DNA from: Bdellovibrionaceae bacterium UBA6776
GTDB taxonomy: Bacteria; Bdellovibrionota; Bdellovibrionia; Bdellovibrionales; UBA1609
Length of the DNA stretch: 53,897 nt
Direction: 5' to 3'
NCBI GenBank assembly: GCA_002453155.1
Contig: DKGG01000025.1
Coordinates: forward strand, 78,704 to 132,600
Part shown: one piece after another, positions 33,355 through 43,645 of the stretch
Numbering within the stretch: position 1 is the first letter of the stretch
How the letters are laid out: each line of letters opens with the position of its first letter
Made by a program: the position numbers and the translations under genes
The notes under the pieces: model-generated
The model's database searches: none
The model's input: only the letters and a program-made list of their open reading frames with translations
Told to the model about the DNA's origin: nothing

Positions 33355-34821
33355 ATGTCCTCAAAACCTGTCCGCGTCCGATTTGCCCCCTCTCCTACGG
33401 GATACCTTCATGTGGGAGGAGCCCGAACCGCTCTTTACAATTATCTCTATGCCAAAAAAATGGGCGGTAAGTTTATTCTTCGAATCGAAGACACCGATTT
33501 GGAGCGCAGTACAGAAGAGGCTTTGCGCATGCAGATTGCCGATCTTAAATGGTTGAAGCTCTATTGGGATGAGGGTCCTCAATCGGACAACCTGGAAGAC
33601 AAAGGGGACTTTGGCCCTTACCGTCAGTCTCAACGAAAGGAAATTTACCAGCGCTACGCCGACCAACTTTTGGAAGAGGGCTACGCCTACTATTGCTTTA
33701 TGACCGACGAAGAGATTGATGCCCAAAGGGAAGAGCTAGTGAAGGCGGGAAAGCCCCCTCAAGTGCAATCCCCCTATCGAGATCTTCCCATGGAAGAGGC
33801 AAAAAAGCGCATTGAAGCGGGCGAAAAACCTGTGATTCGCTTTCGCGTGGGAGAAAAGAAAGACTACACCATTCAAGACATGGTTCGAGGAGAGGTGGTT
33901 TTTCCTTCGGACATGGTGGGGGATTTTGTTTTGATCCGCTCCAATGGAATGCCTGTTTACAACTTCTGCTGTGCCATCGATGACGCCTTGATGGACATCA
34001 CCCATGTGTTTCGTGCAGAGGAGCACCTTTCAAACACTTTGCGGCAGTTGATGATTTATGAAGCTTTGGGTTTTTGGACGCCAGAGTTTGGTCACCTTTC
34101 AATCATCTTAGGTGCAGACAAACAAAAGCTTTCAAAACGTCATGGTGCCACCAGTTGCAACGAGTTCCGTTTGCGAGGATATCTTCCAGAAGCTCTTTTG
34201 AACTTTATCGCCTTGCTGGGATGGAGTGATGCTCAAGGGCGTGAAGTGATGTCCATGGAAGAGTTGATTCAGGCCTTTGACCCCGAGAGACTTCATCAAT
34301 CTTCTGCGGTTTTTGATGAGCAAAAGCTCTTGTGGATGAACTCCGTTCATTTGCGAAATTTGAGTCATGATGATTTGTGGAACCGCTTGCGAGTGATCTT
34401 TGACAAAGAAGGTTTGAAATTTTCAGGAGATGAAGAGTGGGTGGATCGAGCCTTGGATCTTTTCAAAACCTCCATGGAAACTTTGAACGACGCCATTGAA
34501 CTTTTTCGTCCTCTTTCGGAAACCAAATTAAAAATCGAAGATTCTTCTTTGGAGGTCTTGTCTTGGGAAAGCACTCCAAAAGTGATTGGAGCTTGGCTTG
34601 AAGAGTTGAAAGAGCGGGAAGACAAGTATCTGACGGAAGAAGATTTTGGAAACATTCAAAACAAAATCAAAGATCAAGTGGGAGTGAAGGGAAAGCACCT
34701 TTTTATGCCCATCCGTGTGGCCGTGATCGGAAAGCCTCAAGGAGCGGAATTAAAAGAACTGGTTCCTCTTTTGAAGCGTGAAGTTTTGATTCAAAGAGCA
34801 GATGAGGTTTTGAACCGATGA
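33355..34821 (+). CDS. gltX: Glutamyl-tRNA synthetase
   Basis: 488 residues, class I synthetase. HIGH-type motif in FAPSPTGYLHVGGART (8-23), KLSKRHG as the KMSKS motif near 258, and IRIEDTD-like R-I-E-D-T-D near 41. Charges tRNA-Glu. The start sits directly after the T run of a terminator, so its messenger must read through or begin elsewhere. Its stop overlaps the cysS start. Confidence 0.96.
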   Translation: MSSKPVRVRFAPSPTGYLHVGGARTALYNYLYAKKMGGKFILRIEDTDLERSTEEALRMQIADLKWLKLYWDEGPQSDNLEDKGDFGPYRQSQRKEIYQRYADQLLEEGYAYYCFMTDEEIDAQREELVKAGKPPQVQSPYRDLPMEEAKKRIEAGEKPVIRFRVGEKKDYTIQDMVRGEVVFPSDMVGDFVLIRSNGMPVYNFCCAIDDALMDITHVFRAEEHLSNTLRQLMIYEALGFWTPEFGHLSIILGADKQKLSKRHGATSCNEFRLRGYLPEALLNFIALLGWSDAQGREVMSMEELIQAFDPERLHQSSAVFDEQKLLWMNSVHLRNLSHDDLWNRLRVIFDKEGLKFSGDEEWVDRALDLFKTSMETLNDAIELFRPLSETKLKIEDSSLEVLSWESTPKVIGAWLEELKEREDKYLTEEDFGNIQNKIKDQVGVKGKHLFMPIRVAVIGKPQGAELKELVPLLKREVLIQRADEVLNR

Positions 34822-36272
34822 TTCAGATTCACAATTCCCAGTCGGGTAAAAAAGAAGAATTTAAAACCTTAGAGCCCGGAAAAGTGCGCATGTATGTGTG
34901 CGGTCCAACGGTTTATGATTTTCTTCATGTGGGAAATTTTCGTGGTCCTATATTTTTTAATTTGGTTCGCAATTGGCTCGAAAAAAATGGCTATGAAGTG
35001 ACTTATGTTTACAATTACACCGACGTGGATGACAAAATCATCGACCGGGCCAACAAAGAAAATCGCGACCCCAAAGAAGTGGCCGAAACCTTTATTAAAG
35101 AATTTGAAAAGGATTACAATTCCTTAAAGCTTCGCCCCCATTCAAAAAATCCCAAAGTCACAGAGCATATGGATGACATTGTAAACTTGATTCGTGACCT
35201 TGTGGAAAAGGGAAAGGCCTACGAACAAAATGGTGATGTCTATTTTGATGTGACCTCCTTTGGAGATTACGGGAAACTGTCTCATAAAAACATTGAAGAG
35301 TTGGAAACCGGACATCGGGTTCAAAGCAATGAAAATAAAAAACATGTTGCGGACTTTGCCCTGTGGAAAAAAGCAAAGGAAGGAGAACCCCATTGGAGTT
35401 CTCCCTGGTCTGAAGGCCGTCCTGGATGGCACATTGAGTGTTCCGCCATGTCGCGCGCTTTGCTTGGCGAGCAAATTGATATTCACGGGGGAGGATTGGA
35501 TTTGATTTTTCCTCACCACGAGAATGAAATTGCTCAAAGTGAAGGAGCCAGTGGAAAAGAATTTGTGCGCTATTGGATGCACAACAATATGCTTAACTTT
35601 GGAAACCAAAAGATGTCTAAGTCTTTGGGGAACATGAAGTTTGCGCGCCAGTTCCTTGAAGAGTACAACCCTGAGATTTTTAAAGCCTTGATTCTTTCCA
35701 GCCACTATCGCTCGGTTTTGGATTTTACAGACAGTCACATCCATCAAATTCTTCAAATGTTGGGTCGCATTTATTCGGCTTTGGCCCACGCTGAGGATTT
35801 GAGCCAAACGGGCGGGGAGAAAGTTCCTGTTCCTGAAAGTTTTCAAAAAGAAGTGGAAAGTTTTCGATCGGGGTACACGGCCGCTTTGAATGATGATTTC
35901 AACTCGGCGGAAGTCTTCGCAAAAGTCTTTGATTTGGTTCGGGCCTACAATCATCTGTGCCGAAAGCCGGGAAAAATTCAACCGGGTCAGGTCGCTGCCG
36001 CCAAGGAATTCTTGGCACAAATGAAAGAGCTTGGTGGCTTGATGGCCTTGTTTTTGGAGCCACCCAAAGACTATTTGGTCCAACTGGATGATTTGCTTCT
36101 TGAGAAGAAGGGCTTGCAGCGCTCAGAGATTGACCAGTTGGTGACAGAGAGAGCCAAGGCCCGTGCGGACAAAGATTTTCAAAAATCCGATGAACTTCGT
36201 GATAAACTTAAAGCTTTGGGAATTTCTGTTTCAGATGGACCACAAGGGAGCACCTGGGAGGTCCAAAAGTAG
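34818..36272 (+). CDS. cysS: Cysteinyl-tRNA synthetase
   Basis: 484 residues. HIGH-type motif in GPTVYDFLHVGNFRG near 29-43, zinc ligands in MYVCGPT, WHIECSAMS and HHENE, and KMSKSLGN near 266. Translationally coupled to gltX (ATGA overlap), and followed ten bases later by uvrB. Confidence 0.97.
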   Translation: MIQIHNSQSGKKEEFKTLEPGKVRMYVCGPTVYDFLHVGNFRGPIFFNLVRNWLEKNGYEVTYVYNYTDVDDKIIDRANKENRDPKEVAETFIKEFEKDYNSLKLRPHSKNPKVTEHMDDIVNLIRDLVEKGKAYEQNGDVYFDVTSFGDYGKLSHKNIEELETGHRVQSNENKKHVADFALWKKAKEGEPHWSSPWSEGRPGWHIECSAMSRALLGEQIDIHGGGLDLIFPHHENEIAQSEGASGKEFVRYWMHNNMLNFGNQKMSKSLGNMKFARQFLEEYNPEIFKALILSSHYRSVLDFTDSHIHQILQMLGRIYSALAHAEDLSQTGGEKVPVPESFQKEVESFRSGYTAALNDDFNSAEVFAKVFDLVRAYNHLCRKPGKIQPGQVAAAKEFLAQMKELGGLMALFLEPPKDYLVQLDDLLLEKKGLQRSEIDQLVTERAKARADKDFQKSDELRDKLKALGISVSDGPQGSTWEVQK

Positions 36273-36281
36273 GAGGCCTTT

Positions 36282-38369
36282 TTGAAGAAAAAGCCCATTG
36301 GTCAATTTAAACTCAGTTCACAGTTTCAACCTGCCGGGGATCAGCCCAAGGCCATTGAGCAATTGGTGGGAAACTATCAACAGGGTTTGAAACATCAGGT
36401 GCTGCTGGGGGTGACCGGATCTGGAAAGACCTTCACCATGGCCAACACCATTCAGAAGCTCAATCGTCCCACACTTATCATGGCTCCGAACAAAACCTTG
36501 GCTGCTCAACTGTATGCGGAGTTTAAAGCTCTGTTTCCAGAGAATGCGGTGGAGTATTTTGTCAGTTATTACGATTATTATCAGCCAGAAGCTTATGTGC
36601 CCGCTTCGGACACCTTTATTGAAAAGGATTCGGCCATCAACGAGCAGATTGATCGAATGCGCCACTCGGCCACTCAAGCACTTTTTGATCGAAGAGATGT
36701 GATTATCGTAAGCAGTGTGTCCTGCATTTATGGCCTAGGAAGTCCCGAAGCTTATGAAGGCATGATGATCCATGTGGTGAACGGTTCGGAAATGAAGCGG
36801 GATCACTTTTTAAGAGAGATCGTTCGCATTCAATACCAGCGAAACGATGTGGATTTCAGCCGGGGATGTTTTCGCGTGCGCGGAGATGTGGTGGAAGTGT
36901 TCCCACCTTCGGAAGAAGACCGTGCCCTTCGTATCGAGTTTTTTGGAGACTTTGTGGACAGCATCACCTGGGTGGATCCTCTTCGAGGAAAAGTTCTTGA
37001 AGAGTTGGATCAGGTGGCCATTTATCCGGGAAGTCACTATGTGAACACTGAGGAAAAGGCGGCCGTTGCGGTGGAGGCCATTCGCGATGAATTGCGCGAT
37101 CGTATTCAGTACTATCAGACTGAAATGAAATTTGTAGAGCGCGAGCGCATTGAACAGCGAACGCTTTATGATTTGGAAATGATCCAAGAGATGGGAACCT
37201 GTCCCGGGATCGAAAACTATTCGCGGCATTTCACCGGACGAGAACCCGGCGCTCCACCACCCACATTGGTGGAATACTTTCCTGAAGATTTTCTAACCAT
37301 CATTGACGAAAGCCATGTGACTGTTCCTCAAATTGGAGGGATGTACCGGGGGGACCGTGCGCGAAAAATGACTTTGGTGGATTATGGCTTTCGCCTTCCT
37401 TCGGCTTTGGACAACCGACCTCTAAATTTTCAAGAGTTTGAAAATCTGATGGACAAGGTCATGTACGTCTCCGCCACTCCTGGAGAATATGAATTCAAAA
37501 AATCCGAAGGGATTATTGTGGAGCAGATCATTCGGCCCACAGGACTTTTGGATCCTCAAGTGGAAGTGCGTCCGGTTCAGTTTCAGGTGGATGATTTGCT
37601 TGGAGAAATTCGAACCCGGGTGGAAAAGAAAGAGCGCGTATTGATTACCACATTGACCAAACGAACCGCCGAAGAATTAACGAGCTACTATGAGAGCCTG
37701 GGAATTAAGGTCAAATATCTGCACTCGGACATTGATACTTTGGAGCGTTCTGAAATTATTAGAGATTTGCGTCTGGGTATTTTCGACGTGTTGATTGGGA
37801 TCAACCTGCTTCGAGAAGGATTGGACATTCCAGAGGTTTCTTTGGTGGCCATTACGGATGCGGACAAAGAGGGTTTTCTTCGCTCCGAACGTTCTTTGAT
37901 TCAAACCATTGGTCGAGCGGCACGAAATGAACATGGGCGAGTGATTCTTTATGCGGACAAAATTACGGACAGCATGAAAAAAGCCATGGGAGAGACAGAA
38001 CGTCGCCGAAAGATTCAAGCCGAGTTCAATGAAGCTCACGGAATCACTCCGCGTTCGGTGCAAAAAGAAGTTTCTCGAGGGATTTTAGATCTGTACGGCA
38101 TGTCTCCACAAATGAAAGGGGATGATGGCGATGTTCAAGTCTTACGTTCTCCTTTGAAAGAGTATGAAGCCAATCCGAAAAAGATCACCAAAGAGATTTT
38201 GACCTTACGAAAGAAAATGAAAAAAGCGTCCGACGCCTTGGAGTTTGAAGAGGCGGCACGGATTCGCGATGAAATCAAAAGATTGGAAGTTTTAGAGTTG
38301 AGCGTTCTTGAAGGTGAAGTCGGGTTGATTTCAACCAAGACGCGGGTTGGAAAGGATTCCTCCGCTTGA
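36282..38369 (+). CDS. uvrB: Excinuclease ABC subunit B
   Basis: 695 residues. The damage-verifying helicase of nucleotide excision repair. Walker A GVTGSGKTFTMA near 44-55, the beta-hairpin YYDYYQPEAY near 95-104, DESHVTVPQ, GINLLREGLDIPEVS and QTIGRAARN (motif VI), and a C-terminal UVR domain that binds UvrC. TTG start with AGGAGG eight bases before. Its stop overlaps the uvrC start. Confidence 0.97.
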   Translation: MKKKPIGQFKLSSQFQPAGDQPKAIEQLVGNYQQGLKHQVLLGVTGSGKTFTMANTIQKLNRPTLIMAPNKTLAAQLYAEFKALFPENAVEYFVSYYDYYQPEAYVPASDTFIEKDSAINEQIDRMRHSATQALFDRRDVIIVSSVSCIYGLGSPEAYEGMMIHVVNGSEMKRDHFLREIVRIQYQRNDVDFSRGCFRVRGDVVEVFPPSEEDRALRIEFFGDFVDSITWVDPLRGKVLEELDQVAIYPGSHYVNTEEKAAVAVEAIRDELRDRIQYYQTEMKFVERERIEQRTLYDLEMIQEMGTCPGIENYSRHFTGREPGAPPPTLVEYFPEDFLTIIDESHVTVPQIGGMYRGDRARKMTLVDYGFRLPSALDNRPLNFQEFENLMDKVMYVSATPGEYEFKKSEGIIVEQIIRPTGLLDPQVEVRPVQFQVDDLLGEIRTRVEKKERVLITTLTKRTAEELTSYYESLGIKVKYLHSDIDTLERSEIIRDLRLGIFDVLIGINLLREGLDIPEVSLVAITDADKEGFLRSERSLIQTIGRAARNEHGRVILYADKITDSMKKAMGETERRRKIQAEFNEAHGITPRSVQKEVSRGILDLYGMSPQMKGDDGDVQVLRSPLKEYEANPKKITKEILTLRKKMKKASDALEFEEAARIRDEIKRLEVLELSVLEGEVGLISTKTRVGKDSSA

Positions 38370-40243
38370 GCAAAGAGAACAACGAAGATCGCTTGGATCG
38401 ATTGAAAGATTTGATCAAAGGTTTTCCCACCACTCCAGGAGTGTATCTGATGAAGAACGCTCTGGAAAAAGTCATATATGTGGGAAAGGCCAAAGATCTT
38501 CGCTCTCGGGTTCGCAATTATTTTACAAAGTCTGGTGACCAACGCCTTCGAGTCAAATATTTGGTTCGCCAAATCGAGACCATCGAATACATGCTCACTC
38601 CCACCGAAGTGGAAGCTTTTTTGCTGGAAGCTTCGTTGATCAAAAAATTTCGCCCTCGCTACAACATTCGCCTGAAAGATGACAAATCCTACCCGTACAT
38701 AAAGTGTGACATGTCCCATGATTTCCCAAGATTTTACTTGGCGCGCAGAGTTCAAGCGGATGGGGGCATCTACTTTGGACCTTATTCCTCCAGTGGTGCG
38801 GTTCGAGGGACCATTCAGTTTTTAAACCGCACGTTTAAAGTGAGAGATTGTCGAGACAGTTTTTTTAAATCCAGAAAGCGTCCCTGCATCACTTATCAAA
38901 TGGGACAATGTACGGCCCCATGTGTGGATTTGGTCTCTAAAGAGGAATACAAAACCCAAGTGGACCTTTCTTTAAAGTTCCTCAAAGGAAAAAGAAAGAA
39001 GATTGTCTCGGAGTTGACCAAGGAAATGAAAGAAGCCGCCGGTGAAGAACGGTTTGAATTGGCGGCCCGCTTGAGAGATTCCATTCGTTCCGTAGAGGTG
39101 ATTCTTGAAAAGCAGGCGGTGGTCTCTCAAAAAACCGACATCGATATGGATGTGGTGGCTTTTGTGGGAGATCAGCGGGGAACTGTGGTGGAAACCCTTC
39201 ATGTGCGGGCGGGTCGAGTGATTGGAACCCGTCCTCATTTTCTTCCCCATTTGGATTTGAGCGAGGGCAAAGAAGAATTTTTAGAATGGATGCCTTCCTT
39301 TTTAAATCAGTTTTACTTGGACAACAAAGTGCCTGACGAAATTGTTCTTCAAGAGGCATTGACCGGTGACATGGTCAAATTGGTGCAAGCCGTTTTAAAG
39401 GAGCGCCAGGGTGTGGCTCCGTCGCTTTCGATTCCTGTGGGCGAAGAGGGGAAAAAGCTTTTAGACATGGCCCTTCAAAATGCAAAGAGCCATTTTGATG
39501 ACCAAGTTGCAAAGAGAGATTTGCTTCTGGAAGGGTTGGAACTCATTCAAAAGAAACTTCATCTTCCTGAATTTCCTCGTCGCATTGAGTGCTACGACAT
39601 CTCTCATTTTCAAGGAAAAGAAAATGTGGCCAGTCAGGTGGTTTTTGAAGATGGACTACCGAAAAAGGATGACTACCGAAAGTACAAGTTGAAATCTTTT
39701 GAAGGTGCCAACGACTTTTTGGCCATGAAGGAAGTTTTGACCCGTCGCTTGAAACACACGGAGTACGAAGATCCTCAATTGATTGTTGTGGATGGGGGAA
39801 AGGGGCAATTGAGTTTGGCCTTAGAAGCTCTTAAAGAAATTGGTCGCCCTGAGATTCCTTTGGTGGGATTGGCAAAGGCCCGAGTGAAGGGACAGTTTTC
39901 CGATCAAGAAGTGATGGCCACCGAAGAGCGGGTGTTTATTCCTGGTCGGCAAAATCCTGTGGTGTTTTCAAAAAGCTCTTCTGCCTTTCAAATTTTAACC
40001 GGTCTTCGAGATGAAGCTCATCGATTTGCGATTACATTTCATCGAAAACTTCGCGACAAAAGCAGTTTGGCCTCGGTGTTGGATGAGATCAATGGCTTGG
40101 GTGATGTGAAAAAGAAAGCGCTCTTGAAAAAATTTGGATCTGTGGAAGGAATTTCTACGGCGAATGTGGAAGAGCTATGTGAAGTGAAGGGGATAAATCC
40201 CGTATTGGCAGAGCGAATTCGGATTCATTTGAGCGACCTTTAG
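38366..40243 (+). CDS. uvrC: Excinuclease ABC subunit C
   Basis: 625 residues. N-terminal GIY-YIG nuclease (TTPGVYLMKN, VIYVGKAKDLRSRVRNYF) makes the 3' cut. A cysteine cluster and UVR domain (AGEERFELAARLRDS) follow, then the RNase H-like nuclease for the 5' cut (ECYDISHFQG, VVDGGKGQL) and a C-terminal helix-hairpin-helix (LKKFGSVEGISTANV). TTG start overlapping uvrB (TTGA). Converges on the next gene with a three-base gap. Confidence 0.97.
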   Translation: MSKENNEDRLDRLKDLIKGFPTTPGVYLMKNALEKVIYVGKAKDLRSRVRNYFTKSGDQRLRVKYLVRQIETIEYMLTPTEVEAFLLEASLIKKFRPRYNIRLKDDKSYPYIKCDMSHDFPRFYLARRVQADGGIYFGPYSSSGAVRGTIQFLNRTFKVRDCRDSFFKSRKRPCITYQMGQCTAPCVDLVSKEEYKTQVDLSLKFLKGKRKKIVSELTKEMKEAAGEERFELAARLRDSIRSVEVILEKQAVVSQKTDIDMDVVAFVGDQRGTVVETLHVRAGRVIGTRPHFLPHLDLSEGKEEFLEWMPSFLNQFYLDNKVPDEIVLQEALTGDMVKLVQAVLKERQGVAPSLSIPVGEEGKKLLDMALQNAKSHFDDQVAKRDLLLEGLELIQKKLHLPEFPRRIECYDISHFQGKENVASQVVFEDGLPKKDDYRKYKLKSFEGANDFLAMKEVLTRRLKHTEYEDPQLIVVDGGKGQLSLALEALKEIGRPEIPLVGLAKARVKGQFSDQEVMATEERVFIPGRQNPVVFSKSSSAFQILTGLRDEAHRFAITFHRKLRDKSSLASVLDEINGLGDVKKKALLKKFGSVEGISTANVEELCEVKGINPVLAERIRIHLSDL

Positions 40244-40246
40244 TTC

Positions 40247-41359
40247 TTAGGGTCCTGTCAAGCAGGAGTAGGAAATCTCATGGTTTCCTTCTGGAAGAGC
40301 TGTGTCGAAAGTCAATGTGAGTCCTTGAAGCTTATATCCTTCTGAAATTTGGGAGCCATCGCTAAGCGTGATATTAACGTTGGGATGTCCATCGAGGTCG
40401 GTATCTTCAGGAGCACACTCCAAGTTCACAGAATTCACTAAGTCGATCACTCGATTTCCAAAGTCGTTCAGAATCTGTGAATAGTCAGAATCACAAATGG
40501 AACCCACTGTTCCTCCGCTAAGAAGGGACATTTGATTGTAGTAGGTAGCCCCATATGCCTGAGTGCAGGTTGAGTTTGTGGGAGATCGGATGATTGAGTG
40601 AAATTTGAAAATCTTCTGGCCCCCAAACTCATTGGTTACTTGGTTTAATAGGTTTTGAGGTTTATTTGCTGAATTGGCGTCAATACACTTTCCATTTGAG
40701 CATTCATCTTCGTCCGAAATCAGAATCACGACCAGAGCCGAATCACTTCGAAAAAACTCGGAGTGAATGGGACTATAAATTCTTTTGTTCAGAGCCCGAG
40801 AAAGAGCCGAGATGCCTCTCTCGTCTCCACTTCCTGAGGTTCCCATATCGATGGCATTGCCGATTTTATTTTGAGCATTTGCTAGATTTTCTTCAGTGGC
40901 CTTCAAAATAAATTGGGATCCATCCAGTCCATCAAAGGACCGAAATTCTCCATCTCCCCAAGTTCGGTAGGCACCATCTGGGCCCTTCACCACCTTGCCA
41001 GTTCGAGGGTCCGTTGAGGTCATCGCAATCTGCCAATCCAAGTCCTTCACCAAATTCATGAATCCATCAATTCTCTGAGCCAAATGTTGGTGTTCTTGGC
41101 TCATGGAGCCTGAGTTGTCGATGATGAAAAGGATGTCCACTTTTTTGTTGGTATGAACTTCAACGTTTTGTTTGTGTTGAGTGAGAGTAGGCTCTTTCAT
41201 TGGATCCTCGTTGGAAGACTGGGAGCTCAGGTCTACTGAGTTTGAATTATCTGTGGGTGATTGGGAAAAGCTAACTCCAGAGCAGTTTTGGAAGCCTACG
41301 AGGAATCCCAGAATAAGAAAGGAAAAGAAAAATCGGCGGATAATGTTTGCTCGTCCCAC
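40247..41359 (-). CDS. Lipoprotein with a von Willebrand factor A domain
   Basis: 370 residues from the GTG at 41359, chosen because AGGAGAG stands six bases upstream and because it gives a proper lipoprotein signal (RR, a hydrophobic run, then VGFQNC). Longer frames from 41443 lack this. The vWA domain has the metal-binding motif DNSGS near 85-89 and ISDEDEC further on, so it probably binds a divalent metal and a protein ligand on the surface or in the periplasm. Several cysteines suggest disulphides. Function beyond adhesion or assembly unknown. Confidence 0.85.
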   Translation of the reverse strand: MGRANIIRRFFFSFLILGFLVGFQNCSGVSFSQSPTDNSNSVDLSSQSSNEDPMKEPTLTQHKQNVEVHTNKKVDILFIIDNSGSMSQEHQHLAQRIDGFMNLVKDLDWQIAMTSTDPRTGKVVKGPDGAYRTWGDGEFRSFDGLDGSQFILKATEENLANAQNKIGNAIDMGTSGSGDERGISALSRALNKRIYSPIHSEFFRSDSALVVILISDEDECSNGKCIDANSANKPQNLLNQVTNEFGGQKIFKFHSIIRSPTNSTCTQAYGATYYNQMSLLSGGTVGSICDSDYSQILNDFGNRVIDLVNSVNLECAPEDTDLDGHPNVNITLSDGSQISEGYKLQGLTLTFDTALPEGNHEISYSCLTGP

Positions 41360-41513
41360 AGTAATCTCTCCTGGTTCAAGAACCATCTTGGAGATCATAG
41401 AAGCAATTTTGAGGCCCACTGAGATTGTAATAAAAGTGGGCACATGACCAAATCACTGATGAACGTTTAGAATTTGACCAGAACTTCGCCGTTTCATTTT
41501 GGGACAAATGCAA

Positions 41514-41762
41514 TTACTGAATGGTGTGTGCAGATTCTCTTGTTTTAATTTTGCAGCTGGGACAAGAGGCTTCTTCAGTTATAAAATTTTGCACGCGATT
41601 GGCTTTGTGATGAAACTGAAGCTCAGATCCACAAAGGCAGCAGTGAAGATGGTCATAGAGGGCTTCTTCGTTCCAATTCATCTCTGAAAAATTGGGGAAC
41701 TGAATATTGACGTCAATGGTTGCGATGGTTTGTGGTTTGCTTGTTTTTTCTGATGAGTCCAT
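41514..41762 (-). CDS. Small zinc-binding protein
   Basis: 82 residues from the ATG at 41762, which has AGGAGG five bases upstream; the longer frame to 41855 has a weaker signal. Two cysteine pairs, HCCLCGS and SCPSCK, about 25 residues apart, with two histidines between, indicate a zinc ribbon. Role unknown. Confidence 0.65.
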   Translation of the reverse strand: MDSSEKTSKPQTIATIDVNIQFPNFSEMNWNEEALYDHLHCCLCGSELQFHHKANRVQNFITEEASCPSCKIKTRESAHTIQ

Positions 41763-41926
41763 AACTTCCTCCTGAAGTAGTTTCACCGTTGTGCGGCCAA
41801 AATCCTTTCGGCCTTCAAAAGCTCTATCGGCAGCCTTCGTCTCAACTTGAGGCATTTTTATATTTGAAGCCCCTCGTCATTCCGATTTCCAATGACCCCC
41901 GCCCTAGGTCTGACTAGAGTTGGGCC

Positions 41927-42352
41927 ATGGAAAAAGCGCTCTTGATCTCTACCTATGCGAGCGAGGTTTTGGGATGGAAAACTCGACCTCCTCGACCTTC
42001 CAAATCCGCTGCTTTGGCCGCGGCTACTGAAAGTCCATTGGAAATTTCCCATAAAAAGACCTTTGGGATTTACAGTCCCGACCTCGGTCGACACAAAGGC
42101 GATGCTCTGATTCTTTCGAACATGTTGAAAGCCATTGGACAGACCCAATATGAAGTTTTAGAGGAAGATGCGGATCTGGATTCCTACATTCACATTTTAA
42201 ATTTTTCAGGCGAGGCCTTGGAGAGTGCGGAGGCAAAGATATGGGACTTTCGTCCTTTGGAAGAGTACTTGGGAAATCCTTCCGAAGATCTCAATCAAAA
42301 GAAGCGTGAGGCTTGGAATCGGTTGAAAGCCTTCCAGAAGGAGGCGTTTTAA
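41927..42352 (+). CDS. Unknown cytosolic protein upstream of the NfeD gene
   Basis: 141 residues without a signal peptide or recognised domain. It has an alanine-rich stretch near 28-33 and a helical C-terminus. Its stop overlaps the ATG of the NfeD gene (TAATGA), so the two are likely translated together. May work with the NfeD/SPFH pair, by context only. Confidence 0.65.
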   Translation: MEKALLISTYASEVLGWKTRPPRPSKSAALAAATESPLEISHKKTFGIYSPDLGRHKGDALILSNMLKAIGQTQYEVLEEDADLDSYIHILNFSGEALESAEAKIWDFRPLEEYLGNPSEDLNQKKREAWNRLKAFQKEAF

Positions 42353-43629
42353 TGAAGAAATTTTTCCTCCTCCTTGTTGGGGGGCTGTTGGCTTTTTCCG
42401 TTTATGCAAAAGACTGTACCGTAGAGGTTTCCATTGAAGGTCCCATTGGACCTGGAAGTGTGGATGTGCTCGTCCGCTCTCAAGCTTTGGCGTCTCAAGA
42501 GAAATGTTCCTCCTTATTGTTATTGATAAATACTCCTGGCGGATCTTTAGAATCCACCCGCTTGATGGTTTCAGAAATCTTATCCTCTCCCAGACCGGTC
42601 TTGTGTTTGGTCTATCCGGACGGAGGACATGCGGGCTCTGCGGGAGCAGTCCTTCTTCAGGCCTGTCATGTCAATGGTGCGATGGAAGGGACAAATATTG
42701 GTGCGGCCACTCCAATTCTAGGCACCGGTGAGTCCGCTCAGGACGATTTGCGAAAAAAGATGATCAACGATTTGACCAGTTGGATGGATTCTTTGACGGG
42801 ACTTCGCGAAAGAAATCCGCAGTTCGGTCGGGAGATTGTCACCGAGGCCAAAGCAGTGGCAGCGAAAAAAGCTCAAGAGATTGGTGCCATTGATTTTTTG
42901 GTGCACTCGAAAAAAGAGTTTCTGGAAAAAGCCGCGGGCAAAGAAGTTAAAATGGGTGAAAAAGAAATGCGAACGGTTCAGGTGGGGGATCTTCTTCCCT
43001 TTGAATTGGATTTGCGCTTTAAATTTTTATCTCTTTTGTCGGATCCACAGTTGGCTTATTTGCTCTTCTTGGGAAGTTTGGCTCTGCTCTATTTTGAATT
43101 CACCCATCCTGGAACTTTGATTGCCGGAGTGACGGGAGGCCTTGGACTGATTTTATCTTTGGTGGCCTTGCACAAACTCAATGTGGAGTGGGGCGGGTTG
43201 ATGCTGATTCTATTGGGCGTAGGAATGCTCATCGCGGAAATGTTTGTTCCCAGTTTTGGAGCCTTGGGGCTTGGTGGGATGGCGGCATTTATTTTTGGGA
43301 GCGTCTTCCTTTTTGATCCGGCAAAAACAGGAGGCTACACCTTGCCTTTGAGCACCATCATCTTAACAAGCCTGTTGTTTGGAAGTTTGTTTCTGGGAAT
43401 TGGATACTTGGTGCTCAACACTTTGCGATTGAAGCGAAGGCAAGGGGTTGATGAGCTTTTAGATTTGGAAGGTGAAGTCCGTCGCGTGGATGCAGACGGA
43501 AAATCCGGTGCCTTGGAAGCCCAAGGAGAGATTTGGAACTTCGAAAGTGAAGACGTACTTTCGATGGGTGATCGAGTGATCATTCAAAGTCATGAAAAAT
43601 TAAAACTCAAAGTTCAGAAAAAAAATTAA
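42352..43629 (+). CDS. NfeD-type membrane serine protease
   Basis: 425 residues from the ATG at 42352 with AAGGAGG upstream. Signal peptide 1-19; a ClpP-like protease domain (about 20-215) with LLLINTPGG and the nucleophile in HAGSAGA; then four to five membrane helices (about 225-370) and a C-terminal OB-like NfeD domain. Such long NfeD proteins cut stomatin-like partners; the partner (SPFH protein) is the next gene. Confidence 0.9.
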   Translation: MKKFFLLLVGGLLAFSVYAKDCTVEVSIEGPIGPGSVDVLVRSQALASQEKCSSLLLLINTPGGSLESTRLMVSEILSSPRPVLCLVYPDGGHAGSAGAVLLQACHVNGAMEGTNIGAATPILGTGESAQDDLRKKMINDLTSWMDSLTGLRERNPQFGREIVTEAKAVAAKKAQEIGAIDFLVHSKKEFLEKAAGKEVKMGEKEMRTVQVGDLLPFELDLRFKFLSLLSDPQLAYLLFLGSLALLYFEFTHPGTLIAGVTGGLGLILSLVALHKLNVEWGGLMLILLGVGMLIAEMFVPSFGALGLGGMAAFIFGSVFLFDPAKTGGYTLPLSTIILTSLLFGSLFLGIGYLVLNTLRLKRRQGVDELLDLEGEVRRVDADGKSGALEAQGEIWNFESEDVLSMGDRVIIQSHEKLKLKVQKKN

Positions 43630-43645
43630 CAAGGAGATTGTATTT

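Noticed and set aside
35142..36083. 313-residue minus-strand frame opposite cysS
   Set aside because: Shadow of a housekeeping gene with no start signal or domain.
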